A DNA stretch of 14,485 nt from an uncultured Bacteroidales bacterium (GTDB lineage: Bacteria > Bacteroidota > Bacteroidia > Bacteroidales > Paludibacteraceae), in NCBI GenBank assembly GCA_937892015.1, contig CALAUY010000130.1, forward strand, positions 1 through 14,485, written 5' to 3'. Shown here piece after piece: positions 5,058 to 13,006 of the stretch. The notes under the pieces were generated by a model, which was given only the letters and a program-made list of their open reading frames with translations, had not been told where the DNA came from and made no database searches. Numbering within the stretch: position 1 is the first letter of the stretch; every line of letters starts with the position of its first letter. The translations under genes and the position numbers were made by a program.

Positions 5058-6605
5058 ATGCAACGGATCTTCCTCACACTCAATCCCCAACAAGCGGCGG
5101 ATACCAACCTTATAGTGAAGGCAGTGGCACACGAAGTGCACCTGCCTTCACCGTCTGTATATGGTTGGCATATCGTCAAGCGTTCGGTGGATGCACGTCA
5201 GCGGCAACTAAAGGTTCTCTTGACGATTGATGTGTGCACGAGTGAAGAGGAGAGCCTTATCCCGCCCTATCAGCCACCCGTTTATCGCGATGTCTCTGCG
5301 CTCGGCACGCCCGAAGTGACTATCATCGGGATGGGTCCGGCCGGACTCTTCGCCGCCCTCACGCTCATTGAGCACGGCATCCGTCCTGTTATCTACGAGC
5401 GCGGCAAAGAGGTCAGTGAGCGCAAGAGAGATATCGCTCGGCTCAACCGCAACGAGGGGCTGGTAGTCGAGAGCAACTACTGTTTCGGAGAAGGTGGGGC
5501 AGGCACGTTCTCTGATGGTAAACTCTTCTCACGTTCCTCCAAACGCGGCAACATGCAACGTGTGATGGAGCTCTTTCATCATTTCGGTGCTGACGACACC
5601 GTTCTTTACGAGGCGCACGCACACATCGGAAGCGACCGACTGCCTGCCATCATTCGCCGCATACGTGAGACCATACTCGCACACGGCGGACAGATTCATT
5701 TCAACACTCACGTCACCACTCTCGACCTCTCTCGACCTATTATCCTCGCCATCGGCCATTCAGCGCACGACACGTATCGCATGCTCGATGCACAAGGTGT
5801 CCGGCTCGAACCCAAGGGGCTGGCGATGGGCGTGCGGGTAGAGCACCCACAGTCCCTCATCGATGACATCATGTATCACCACTCGCCCTTGCGCGCACAG
5901 GGACTGTTGCCGGCTGCTACATACAGCCTCGTCACGCAGACGCCCGACTCCTACCGGCCGCGTGGCGTTTATAGTTTCTGCATGTGCCCGGGCGGACATA
6001 TCGTTCCCGCAACCACCGACCGAGAGAGTATTGTCGTCAATGGTATGTCCGCATCGCATCGCAACTCACCTTTCGCCAACTCGGGGATTGTGGTGGAGTT
6101 GCATCCCGACGATATCGGGAACGGCATCTCTGCCCTCGAATGGCTCGACTACCAAGAGAGCCTCGAGCACCTCTGTTGGCAGCACGGAGCGTTGGCGGCA
6201 GGACGACCTGAATCGATGATTGCACCGGCACAGCGACTGGATGATTTCGTATTCGGTCGCCCGTCGCACGACTTACCCAAGACCTCTTACCTCCCGGGAT
6301 GTCGGGCCTCTCGCCTCGACCTCTGGTTGCCACAACTCATCGCCGAGCCGCTTCGTTATGGGCTCAACGTGTTCGGCAAGCGGTATAGGGGATTCCTGAC
6401 TCGCGAGGCCATTGTGGTGGGGGTGGAGAGCCGCACCTCTTCGGCCGTCCGCATCCCTCGTCACCCCGAGACGATGGCCCATCCCGACCACCCTAACCTC
6501 TATCCTGCCGGCGAAGGTGCCGGTTACGCGGGGGGCATCACGTCGTCCGCACTCGACGGCATACGTGCTGCCGAGACCATAAGTAAACGAATAAAAGCAC
6601 TATAA
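5058..6605 (+). CDS. FAD-dependent dehydrogenase, COG2509-type NAD(P)/FAD oxidoreductase
   Basis: A 515-residue cytosolic flavoprotein of an uncharacterised but widespread family. An ~80-residue N-terminal domain, common in this family, precedes the dinucleotide-binding fold. That fold starts VTIIGMGPAGLFAAL, with glycines G91, G93 and G96, and has an acidic strand end at E114 for the FAD ribose. The family block GEGGAGTFSDGKL lies at 144-156. The C-terminal FAD contact PAGEGAGYAGGITSSALDGI is near residues 483-502. The substrate is not known; an oxidoreduction of a small molecule is inferred from the fold. The ATG directly follows the recA stop (no gap) and the next gene starts 11 bases after this stop, so the three genes look like one transcript. 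No Shine-Dalgarno is visible, in keeping with Bacteroidota. Confidence 0.88.
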   Translation: MQRIFLTLNPQQAADTNLIVKAVAHEVHLPSPSVYGWHIVKRSVDARQRQLKVLLTIDVCTSEEESLIPPYQPPVYRDVSALGTPEVTIIGMGPAGLFAALTLIEHGIRPVIYERGKEVSERKRDIARLNRNEGLVVESNYCFGEGGAGTFSDGKLFSRSSKRGNMQRVMELFHHFGADDTVLYEAHAHIGSDRLPAIIRRIRETILAHGGQIHFNTHVTTLDLSRPIILAIGHSAHDTYRMLDAQGVRLEPKGLAMGVRVEHPQSLIDDIMYHHSPLRAQGLLPAATYSLVTQTPDSYRPRGVYSFCMCPGGHIVPATTDRESIVVNGMSASHRNSPFANSGIVVELHPDDIGNGISALEWLDYQESLEHLCWQHGALAAGRPESMIAPAQRLDDFVFGRPSHDLPKTSYLPGCRASRLDLWLPQLIAEPLRYGLNVFGKRYRGFLTREAIVVGVESRTSSAVRIPRHPETMAHPDHPNLYPAGEGAGYAGGITSSALDGIRAAETISKRIKAL

Positions 6606-6616
6606 TACAATCTGTT

Positions 6617-7897
6617 ATGAAGACCATCCTCCATCTTCTCACACTCTCTTCCGCCTTTCAGGGAACGACGGAAGAGGCCATCCGGCGCAACCACTCCGAA
6701 CTCCTCAAAGCACTTGATGAGGCGTTCGATGTGCGCATTCTTACAGAAGAGCATTTCACTGCTCTCCATCTTGAGTCATCCGACATCGTGCTCGTTTTCA
6801 TCGCATCGGGCGGCACTGAAGGGCTGTTCATCAAGCACTATGCTCGGATGCCTAAACCGCTCACGCTACTCACTGACGGTCAGGCCAACTCGCTTGCAGC
6901 CTCGCTGGAGATTAGCAGTTGGGTACGTGCCCACAATGAGACGTGCCGCATCTTGCACAACGACCCCGAACAGGTGGTAGAGGCCATCCACGCTCTTCAT
7001 CTGCGCTCACTCATGCAGGGACAACGACTCGGGATACTCGGCGAGCCCAGCGTCTGGCTCGTCTCCAGTCACGTTGATTACGAGGCTGCTACGCGTCGAT
7101 GGGGCACAACGTTCGTCCGTATTCCGCTCTTCAGAGTGGAGAACTATTTCTTCGCGCCCGAGTCAGAAGAGGGCGCTGAAGCTGAAGCAGAAGCGTTCAT
7201 CGCGGGTGCGGGCAAGATGGTTGAGCCCAGCAAAGCGGAAGTTATCAAAGCGGTGCGACTCTACCACGCCATCCGCCGCATCGTCGATGAGGAGAAGCTC
7301 GATGCCATCACCGTCCGCTGTTTCGACCTCATCTCGTCATGCCATACGACGGGTTGTCTCGCATTGGCACTCCTCAACAATGAGGGTATCATCGCCGGTT
7401 GCGAGGGTGACGTGCCGTCTCTTTTCACGATGCTCCTCGGCAAGCGCTTGACGCAGTCCGACGCTTTCATGGCCAACCCCGCACGCATTCGCGACAAAGA
7501 GGTGCTTTTTGCGCACTGCACCATCGGTCTCAAGCAGACTCGCCAGTACATCATCCGCAGTCATTTCGAGAGCGGCACGGGTGTGGCCATACAGGGTTTG
7601 ATGCGCGAACATCGGCCGGTCACTGTCGTCAAAATCGGGGGAGAGGATTTGGGTCGCATCGCTTTCGCTTCAGCAATCCTTGCAGAAAACAAGAACGACC
7701 CGAAACGATGCCGCACGCAGATACTCCTGCGCACGAAGAACGCCGATCTGACGCACTATCTCATGAATCGCTCCATCGGCAATCATCACGTCGTTTTACA
7801 GGGCAATTGCACGGAGCTATTCGACCATCTCAGTCAAGCGATGGACCTCCATAACGAGGTTACACCGGCTTACACTTTTGCCAGTGGCAGATCATGA
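6617..7897 (+). CDS. L-fucose/L-arabinose isomerase-fold protein of unknown substrate
   Basis: A 426-residue protein resembling the C-terminal half and overall layout of L-fucose isomerase-like proteins, which interconvert aldoses and ketoses with a divalent metal. An N-terminal Rossmann-like region (1-130, with VLVFIASGGTEGLF at 58-71) precedes the central block HTTGCLALALLNNEGIIAGCEGDVPS (243-268). A terminal block with GNHHVV (388-393) follows. E263, D265 and one of H390/H391 are candidate metal ligands; this assignment is inference. It is shorter than true L-fucose isomerase (~590 residues), so the substrate may differ. Residues 182-194 are a run of Glu and Ala. No other sugar genes are nearby, and the context with recA gives no pathway. 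Its 3' end overlaps the convergent radical SAM gene by 38 bases. Confidence 0.65.
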   Translation: MKTILHLLTLSSAFQGTTEEAIRRNHSELLKALDEAFDVRILTEEHFTALHLESSDIVLVFIASGGTEGLFIKHYARMPKPLTLLTDGQANSLAASLEISSWVRAHNETCRILHNDPEQVVEAIHALHLRSLMQGQRLGILGEPSVWLVSSHVDYEAATRRWGTTFVRIPLFRVENYFFAPESEEGAEAEAEAFIAGAGKMVEPSKAEVIKAVRLYHAIRRIVDEEKLDAITVRCFDLISSCHTTGCLALALLNNEGIIAGCEGDVPSLFTMLLGKRLTQSDAFMANPARIRDKEVLFAHCTIGLKQTRQYIIRSHFESGTGVAIQGLMREHRPVTVVKIGGEDLGRIAFASAILAENKNDPKRCRTQILLRTKNADLTHYLMNRSIGNHHVVLQGNCTELFDHLSQAMDLHNEVTPAYTFASGRS

Positions 7898-9029
7898 GCG
7901 AGCCGTCCTCGCGTCTGAGGTGCATACCATTGCCCTCGCAGTAGCGCCACATTCGGCAGTCGTTGCAGGGCTCTTTATGCCGCATCCACGAGCGGTCACG
8001 GTATGGTTGAAAACCGTTCTCCCAGACGTCCCAGAAATGGTCGCGGTAGATGTTCCCTTGATAGTATTTGCCGCGGATACTGGTGCAGGCACTGATACTG
8101 CCGTCAATGAGTATAGAGGCGATGTTCAGTCCCGCTGCGCATTGGTAGAGGTGGTCGCGCACTTCGGCCTCGTAATCGCCTAAGAACCCCTCGCAGGCGT
8201 AACTGACATGGCGTCCGGCATGGCGCTCGGCGCGGATAAAATCGAGCACTTCGCGGTACTCACTGTCGGAGAGTTGGAGCTCGGGATTGGTAGCAGCACG
8301 CCCCATTGGGTCGATGCCAAAAACGCGCCAATCGCGCACGCCCCACGACCACAACATCTCCCGAATTGCGGGCAGTTTGGTGCGATTATGTTGATTGACG
8401 CAAGTCACCACATCCCAAATAAAAGGCAACATCCGCGACTCGCCTCGGCCTTGTACGACTTCAGTCGATGTACGGTTGGTGACCTCTTGCGCTTTTTTTT
8501 GGGCTTCTAACTCTTTGACGTACGCTGCCGACTCGGCCGCAGCAAGCTGTATGGCACGCCGACTGCCCTCGAAAGCGAACCGACTGCCACGCATCCAGTT
8601 GTGGTCGGTCTCATCGCCATCACACGACACCGTGAGCGACATCAGACCCGCTTTGCGCAAAGCGCAGAAACGCTCTTCCGTCATCGCGACACCATTCGTC
8701 ACCATCCCCCACGGAAAACCGCGTTTGAGCAGGGCTGCTCCCACCTCCTCTAAGTCTCTGCGCATCGTCGGTTCACCACCGGAGATAATAATCATCACCT
8801 CGTTCGGGTTGACATGCGGCAGAATCTCTTCGTCTATCACTTTCAAGAAATCCTCTTTGGGCATATCCGGCGTGGTGACCGAACTGAGGCAATCTGAACC
8901 GCAATGCAGACACGCCACATTGCAACGCAACGTTGACTCCCAAAACAACTGCCGCAGTGGGTGCAGTTTCTTCAGGTTGTTCCTACGCATCCGCTCCAAC
9001 TCTAAACCGATTCGTACTTTCGCTTTCAT
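7860..9029 (-). CDS. Radical SAM/SPASM enzyme, rSAM/lipoprotein-system type
   Basis: A 389-residue enzyme that uses S-adenosylmethionine and a [4Fe-4S] cluster for radical chemistry, usually on a peptide. The cluster motif C36-x3-C40-x2-C43 is intact, followed by SGGEP (83-87). A SPASM-type domain near the end supplies cysteines C297, C315, C355, C358, C364, C381 and C386 for auxiliary clusters. Sequence style (LFWESTLRCN, LHCGSDC, FPWGMVTNG) matches the Bacteroidota family described as rSAM/lipoprotein system (TIGR04133). Its usual partner, a small lipoprotein, is not found on either side: downstream is the convergent isomerase-like gene, upstream a doubtful membrane ORF and parC. An Ala/Glu-rich segment (about 165-197) looks like an insertion between the radical SAM core strands. 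The ATG at 9029 is a good N-terminal match to the family. Its substrate is unknown. Confidence 0.9.
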   Translation of the reverse strand: MKAKVRIGLELERMRRNNLKKLHPLRQLFWESTLRCNVACLHCGSDCLSSVTTPDMPKEDFLKVIDEEILPHVNPNEVMIIISGGEPTMRRDLEEVGAALLKRGFPWGMVTNGVAMTEERFCALRKAGLMSLTVSCDGDETDHNWMRGSRFAFEGSRRAIQLAAAESAAYVKELEAQKKAQEVTNRTSTEVVQGRGESRMLPFIWDVVTCVNQHNRTKLPAIREMLWSWGVRDWRVFGIDPMGRAATNPELQLSDSEYREVLDFIRAERHAGRHVSYACEGFLGDYEAEVRDHLYQCAAGLNIASILIDGSISACTSIRGKYYQGNIYRDHFWDVWENGFQPYRDRSWMRHKEPCNDCRMWRYCEGNGMHLRREDGSLMICHWQKCKPV

Positions 9030-9044
9030 ATTTGTCTTCGCTCT

Positions 9045-9347
9045 TTATATAGCCTTACAAGTGTTTGTTCTTTGCTGCGCGGGTAGGATGCCGAACTCCA
9101 AAGAGTATTGTTCTAGTATTCTGCAGCGGCACAAAGCGCTATACACTTCGTGCAAGTTGTTCCTACGAATGCCGCCCACAATCAGGCACGGCACACCGGC
9201 AGTCCACAGCACTCCGTCGGTGAAGTTCAGCCACCCACCTGCATTCACTATACAGGCAGTATTAACTGAAGGACCGAACCTGCCGAAAAACCCACCGGTG
9301 TAACATCCGAAAGCGAACATATGACATGCTGCTCCTACGCCGAACAA
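9045..9347 (-). CDS. Doubtful small membrane protein, possibly a truncated gene
   Basis: This frame fills the ~340-base gap between parC and the radical SAM gene and would encode about 100 residues from a TTG at 9347; no ATG or GTG is available before the upstream in-frame stop. It reads as a real protein in its first two thirds, with a hydrophobic Gly-rich stretch (residues 1-21) and a second (about 45-58, LWTAGVPCLIVGG) followed by basic RRNN. This pattern is familiar from small Bacteroidota membrane proteins. It has several cysteines. The last third looks less protein-like. It may be a gene with a TTG start, a fragment missing its N-terminus, or chance. No family can be named. Confidence 0.35.
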   Translation of the reverse strand: MFGVGAACHMFAFGCYTGGFFGRFGPSVNTACIVNAGGWLNFTDGVLWTAGVPCLIVGGIRRNNLHEVYSALCRCRILEQYSLEFGILPAQQRTNTCKAI

Positions 9348-9370
9348 AGCCCATATGCCGTAACCGTCCC

Positions 9371-12127
9371 TTAGAACAGGGACAGTTGGCCGTCTTCATC
9401 GGCCTTGTAGGGCATGGAATCTTCCGGCACGTCCGATACAATCTCAAGAGGCACGGAGAGCTCGGGAGGAGTAGGAGTTTCAGGAGTTTCGGGAGTTCCA
9501 TGAAATTCGAGCTCGGCGGACGTGGGCTCTACGGGCTCTTCTTCGAGCGCGGCAGGCGTGGGCTCGGATTCCGGTTCGGGCTCGGACTCGGGGGTGATAT
9601 CCTCAATGGAAGCAATCTCTTGGGTGCTGAAACGTTTGCCCTTCCCTTTAGGGGTCTTAACGCCGATGAACTCCTCCATTTTCACCTCAATCGGTTCGCG
9701 CGTCTCATCCTTGAAACGGAGGAGCAGTTGCACCTCTTCGCGGTCACTCAGTACAGCGATGAAAGAGTCGGCATTCTCTCCCAAGAGGTTCTGGGCTTTC
9801 AGCACCGCATCCAGTACAAAACGCTTGCCGTAGTAGTTGTGTTGATCGGCATCGTAGTACGCTAACGTCCACACTTTTTCTGCATCGAACTTCTCCAAGC
9901 GCAAGATACCATCCTCGAAATGCGCAGTGAGATCAAAGCTGTTCACGAAATAATTGCCGTTACGCATGATGACGAGCACTCGGTCATCACTCTGGAACTC
10001 ACCCAGATACTGTCCTTGTCCATCGTAGTTGATGCGCAACACATCGGGGTCGAACCATACTTTTCGTCCACCGAGCGTGGACGCACCTTTCGACCGCAGC
10101 GTAACCGACTTGACATCGTATTTGGTGAACACATTGCCTCTCGCGTAACGACTCTTGATGGCCAACTCCGAGAAATCCATTGCGTAGTCGTCTTTCTTTA
10201 GGTGCGCTGCGGGTTTCAGTTGCACCCGTACTTTCTCTGCCTCACCGTTAGGATTTGCCGTGAAATATACGACACGTGAACCGGCCTTGCCTTGCGTGAG
10301 GTCGTATTCCTTATCGCGGGCCATGCCTGTCACGAAGAAGCGTTTCCAGAAGTACGTGCCGCCCTTGCCGTCGCGGTACACCACATTGTAGATGGTTCGC
10401 TCGTCGTCTTTCTTGAACACGGCCAGATGGATGATGTTTGCTCCCACGAACGTCTTTTCCGCCACTTTCACTATCTTGTACTTGCCATCTTTGTAGAAGA
10501 TGATGATGTCGTCCAAGTCGGAGCAGTCGAACAGATAATCGGCTTTCTTTAGGCTCGTTCCGATGAAGCCCTCGGCGCGGTCGATATACAGTTTCTCGTT
10601 GGCCTCAACGACGGTCTTGACGTTGATAGTGGCGAAATTGCGCACTTCTGTTTTTCGCGGATAGGCCTTGCCGTATTTCTCCTTGAGCATGCCGAACCAC
10701 TCGATGGTGTAGTCGGTCAGGTGCGCCAGATGACGTTTGGTCTCGCTGATTTTCTTCTGCAGGTCGCGCATCAACTCGTCGGCTTTCTTCGAGTCGAACT
10801 TCGTGATGCGAATCATGCGTATCTCGAAGAGACGCTCGATATCTTCGCGCCGTACCTCGCGTAGTAGTTTAGCTTTCCACGGCTCCAGTGCTTTATCGAC
10901 AAACAGTATCAGTTGCTCTTTGTCAGGTGCAGTCTCGTAACCCTCTTCCTTATAAATGCGCTCTTCGATGAAGATTTTCTCGAGACTCGTGAAGAATAGT
11001 TGCTCCTCGAGTTCGCTTTTCTGTATCTCCAGTTCCCATTTGAGCAGGGCTTTGGTGTGCTCAACCGACAGTTTGAGCAGTTCGCTCACGGAAGTGAAGA
11101 CCGGATGTTTGTCCTTGATGACGCAGCAGTTGGGTGAGACACTCACCTCGCAGTCAGTGAAAGCATAGAGTGCATCAATGGCTTTGTCGGACGACACGCC
11201 GGGCTGCAGTTGTACGACGATACGTGCCTCGTTGGTAGAGAGATCGTCCACTTTCTTCACCTTGATTTTCCCTTTCTGCACGGCGCGGAGGATGGTCTCG
11301 ATGATTTTGGGTGAGGTGGTACCGAACGGTATCTCTGTGATTTCCAATGTTTTGGGGTCAACCTTACTAATCTTGGCACGTATCTTGACTATCCCGCCAC
11401 GCTCGCCATCGTTGTATCGACTCACATCGATAGACCCGCCGGTGGGGAAATCGGGGTAAAGCACAAACTCCTCACCCTTGAGGTAACTCAACGCGGCATC
11501 GCACAGTTCGCAGAAATTATGCGGGAGAATCTTCGAGTTGAGTCCCACCGCAATGCCCTCAACACCCTGTGCCAACAGTAACGGGAACTTGACGGGCAGA
11601 CTGATGGGCTCTTTCTTTCGCCCGTCGTAACTGAGCATCCAGTGGGTGGTCTTGGCATTGAAGACGGTGTCCAAAGCGAACTTCGACAGGCGGGCTTCGA
11701 TGTATCGCGGCGCGGCGGCACCGTCCCCCGTGACGATATTTCCCCAGTTGCCCTGACAGTCAATGAGCAGGTTCTTTTGCCCCAACTGCACCAGTGCTTC
11801 GCCGATACTGGCATCACCGTGCGGGTGGAACTGCATCGTCTGCCCGACGATGTTTGCTACCTTGTTGTACTTGCCGTCATCGACGCTCTTCATGGCGTGG
11901 AGTATACGTCGCTGAACGGGCTTGAGCCCATCTTCAATGGCGGGCACAGCTCGCTCAAGAATCACGTACGAGGCATAATCGAGGAACCAGTCCTGATACA
12001 TGCCCGTCAAGTGATACTTGATGGCATCATCAAACGCACCGCCCGTTTGAGGGTGGTAGTTGCTGTGCACACTTTCAGCCGAAGAAGAGACCTCCTCCGT
12101 ATATTCTTGCTCGTCGTCTGTCGTCAC
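9371..12127 (-). CDS. parC: DNA topoisomerase IV subunit A (ParC), Bacteroidota type
   Basis: The 918-residue DNA-cleaving subunit that with ParE unlinks replicated chromosomes. The catalytic pair R141-Y142 lies in AAAPRYIEARLS; Tyr forms the covalent DNA link. The quinolone-determining loop is HPHGDASIGE (101-110): the position of E. coli Ser80/83 is Ala106 and that of Glu84/Asp87 is Glu110, as is normal in Bacteroidota ParC, so no resistance claim follows. The breakage-reunion core and coiled-coil tower run to about residue 490, then the C-terminal beta-pinwheel region with GGRKVWFD. A final ~80-residue tail is acidic and Pro/Glu/Thr-rich, a low-complexity extension. The GTG at 12127 is the first start and gives a normal ~40-residue lead before the conserved GMYQDWFLDYASYV. 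It follows the small membrane gene by 21 bases, so they likely form one operon. parE is not in the window. Confidence 0.95.
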   Translation of the reverse strand: MTTDDEQEYTEEVSSSAESVHSNYHPQTGGAFDDAIKYHLTGMYQDWFLDYASYVILERAVPAIEDGLKPVQRRILHAMKSVDDGKYNKVANIVGQTMQFHPHGDASIGEALVQLGQKNLLIDCQGNWGNIVTGDGAAAPRYIEARLSKFALDTVFNAKTTHWMLSYDGRKKEPISLPVKFPLLLAQGVEGIAVGLNSKILPHNFCELCDAALSYLKGEEFVLYPDFPTGGSIDVSRYNDGERGGIVKIRAKISKVDPKTLEITEIPFGTTSPKIIETILRAVQKGKIKVKKVDDLSTNEARIVVQLQPGVSSDKAIDALYAFTDCEVSVSPNCCVIKDKHPVFTSVSELLKLSVEHTKALLKWELEIQKSELEEQLFFTSLEKIFIEERIYKEEGYETAPDKEQLILFVDKALEPWKAKLLREVRREDIERLFEIRMIRITKFDSKKADELMRDLQKKISETKRHLAHLTDYTIEWFGMLKEKYGKAYPRKTEVRNFATINVKTVVEANEKLYIDRAEGFIGTSLKKADYLFDCSDLDDIIIFYKDGKYKIVKVAEKTFVGANIIHLAVFKKDDERTIYNVVYRDGKGGTYFWKRFFVTGMARDKEYDLTQGKAGSRVVYFTANPNGEAEKVRVQLKPAAHLKKDDYAMDFSELAIKSRYARGNVFTKYDVKSVTLRSKGASTLGGRKVWFDPDVLRINYDGQGQYLGEFQSDDRVLVIMRNGNYFVNSFDLTAHFEDGILRLEKFDAEKVWTLAYYDADQHNYYGKRFVLDAVLKAQNLLGENADSFIAVLSDREEVQLLLRFKDETREPIEVKMEEFIGVKTPKGKGKRFSTQEIASIEDITPESEPEPESEPTPAALEEEPVEPTSAELEFHGTPETPETPTPPELSVPLEIVSDVPEDSMPYKADEDGQLSLF

Positions 12128-12148
12128 GGGGCGAACTCGCTCTGAGGG

Positions 12149-12316
12149 TTAGTCAATCTTTTTGTTGATGATGATATAAGCCAAGATGCCTACTAACTCA
12201 AGCACCAATGACAACCACAACAAGGTGTTAGTCGGCACTGCAAAGTAGTACACTGCCAGACAAACGACTCCACAAAGCACTAAAATTGCGCCCGAATATT
12301 TAAGAAGTGTTTTCAT
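12149..12316 (-). CDS. Small inner-membrane protein (55 residues), first gene of the parC operon
   Basis: From the ATG at 12316 the protein has a short basic N-terminus (MKTLLKY), two hydrophobic helices (about 8-28 and 31-49) with a short PTNT turn between, and a charged end NKKID. It is therefore predicted to be a two-pass membrane protein; no function is known. A longer frame upstream is rejected because its extra 38 residues run back through the promoter box at 12347-12354. The leader would be about 24 bases. It resembles short conserved hypothetical proteins of Bacteroidota, by impression only. Linkage to parC may be only transcriptional. Confidence 0.75.
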   Translation of the reverse strand: MKTLLKYSGAILVLCGVVCLAVYYFAVPTNTLLWLSLVLELVGILAYIIINKKID

Positions 12317-12346
12317 ATTTTTGTATTTATTTTCCCAAATCGGGTG

Positions 12347-12377
12347 CAAAGTTACAACATTTTTTTCAATTATGCAA
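12347..12377 (-). promoter_or_regulatory. Bacteroidota sigma-ABfr promoter for the parC operon
   Basis: On the - strand TTGCATAA begins at 12377 and the -7 box TAACTTTG occupies 12354-12347, with 20 bases after TTG. This matches the known Bacteroidota TTTG-N19-21-TAnnTTTG form. Transcription should start near 12340, about 24 bases before the ATG at 12316. Confidence 0.8.
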
Positions 12378-12417
12378 GAGTTTGGGCGTTTTTTTTGCCC
12401 CAAGATGCATTTTTTTC

Positions 12418-12448
12418 TTGCATAAACCAAAAAAAAGCATTATCTTTG
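12418..12448 (+). promoter_or_regulatory. Bacteroidota promoter for the guanine deaminase gene
   Basis: TTGCATAA (12418-12425) and TATCTTTG (12441-12448) with 20 bases after TTG. It is divergent from the promoter at 12347-12377, the -33 boxes lying 40 bases apart. Between them a GGGC (12384-12387) and GCCC (12397-12400) pair around a T run could form a small hairpin. Confidence 0.75.
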
Positions 12449-12538
12449 CAGCGCGAAAGCATATTTATGGTACCAATTTTTGCCATCGACGTCTCGGTCA
12501 ATGGCGCAACAACGACATATCAACAACACCAAACATAT

Positions 12539-13006
12539 ATGAAGCACGAACAGTTTATGCAAGCTGCCATCCGCAATGCGGTGGAGAATGTACAAAGCGG
12601 CGGTGGTCCTTTCGGGGCCGTTATCGTCAAGGACGGCGAGATTATCGCGTCAGGAGTCAATCGTGTGACAGTGAACAACGACCCGACGGCCCATGCAGAG
12701 GTGATGGCAATCCGCGCTGCCTGTCAGAAACTGAAGACGTTCGACCTGTCAGGCATGGTGATTTACTCGTCATGCGAACCTTGCCCCATGTGTCTTGGGT
12801 CGATTTACTGGGCACATTTAGACAAACTCTACTATGGCGGTTCGCGTCAAGACGCTGCCGATGCAGGTTTCGACGACGAGTTCATCTACGATGAGTTTGC
12901 TCGTCCGCTCACTGAACGTCGGTTGCATACCGAGCAGATGCTCCCGAAAGAGGCCATCGAACCGTTCGATGAATGGCGTCGTAACACCGACAAAGTGGCG
13001 TATTAG
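12539..13006 (+). CDS. guaD: Guanine deaminase-type nucleoside/purine deaminase
   Basis: A 155-residue zinc deaminase of the cytidine deaminase fold, expected to convert guanine to xanthine in purine salvage. The zinc site is H52-A-E54 (E54 as proton shuttle) with C82 and C85 in SSCEPCPMC. Length, the segment DAADAGFDDEFIYDEF (105-120) and a C-terminal tyrosine (Y155) match Bacillus-type guanine deaminase (156 residues), where an Asp in this segment and the last Tyr contact substrate across the dimer; this favours guanine over the tRNA-adenosine (TadA) alternative. The ATG at 12539 begins at the usual family start MKHEQFMQ. An upstream in-frame ATG at 12467 lies only about 12 bases after the expected transcription start and would add 24 unconserved residues. 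Its stop overlaps that of the convergent L,D-transpeptidase gene. Confidence 0.88.
   Translation: MKHEQFMQAAIRNAVENVQSGGGPFGAVIVKDGEIIASGVNRVTVNNDPTAHAEVMAIRAACQKLKTFDLSGMVIYSSCEPCPMCLGSIYWAHLDKLYYGGSRQDAADAGFDDEFIYDEFARPLTERRLHTEQMLPKEAIEPFDEWRRNTDKVAY

Noticed and set aside
8395..9303. Rightward frame of 302 codons opposite the radical SAM gene
   Set aside because: Antisense to a conserved enzyme with all its cysteines. The frame has no domain and continues through the intergenic gap.
11642..12145. Rightward frame of 167 codons opposite the parC 5' end
   Set aside because: Shadow of the conserved ParC breakage-reunion domain.
12317..12430. N-terminal extension of the small membrane protein
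   Set aside because: The extra codons cover the -7 box, and the same VTLHPI peptide appears in the tcdA extension only because both read through the same promoter motif.
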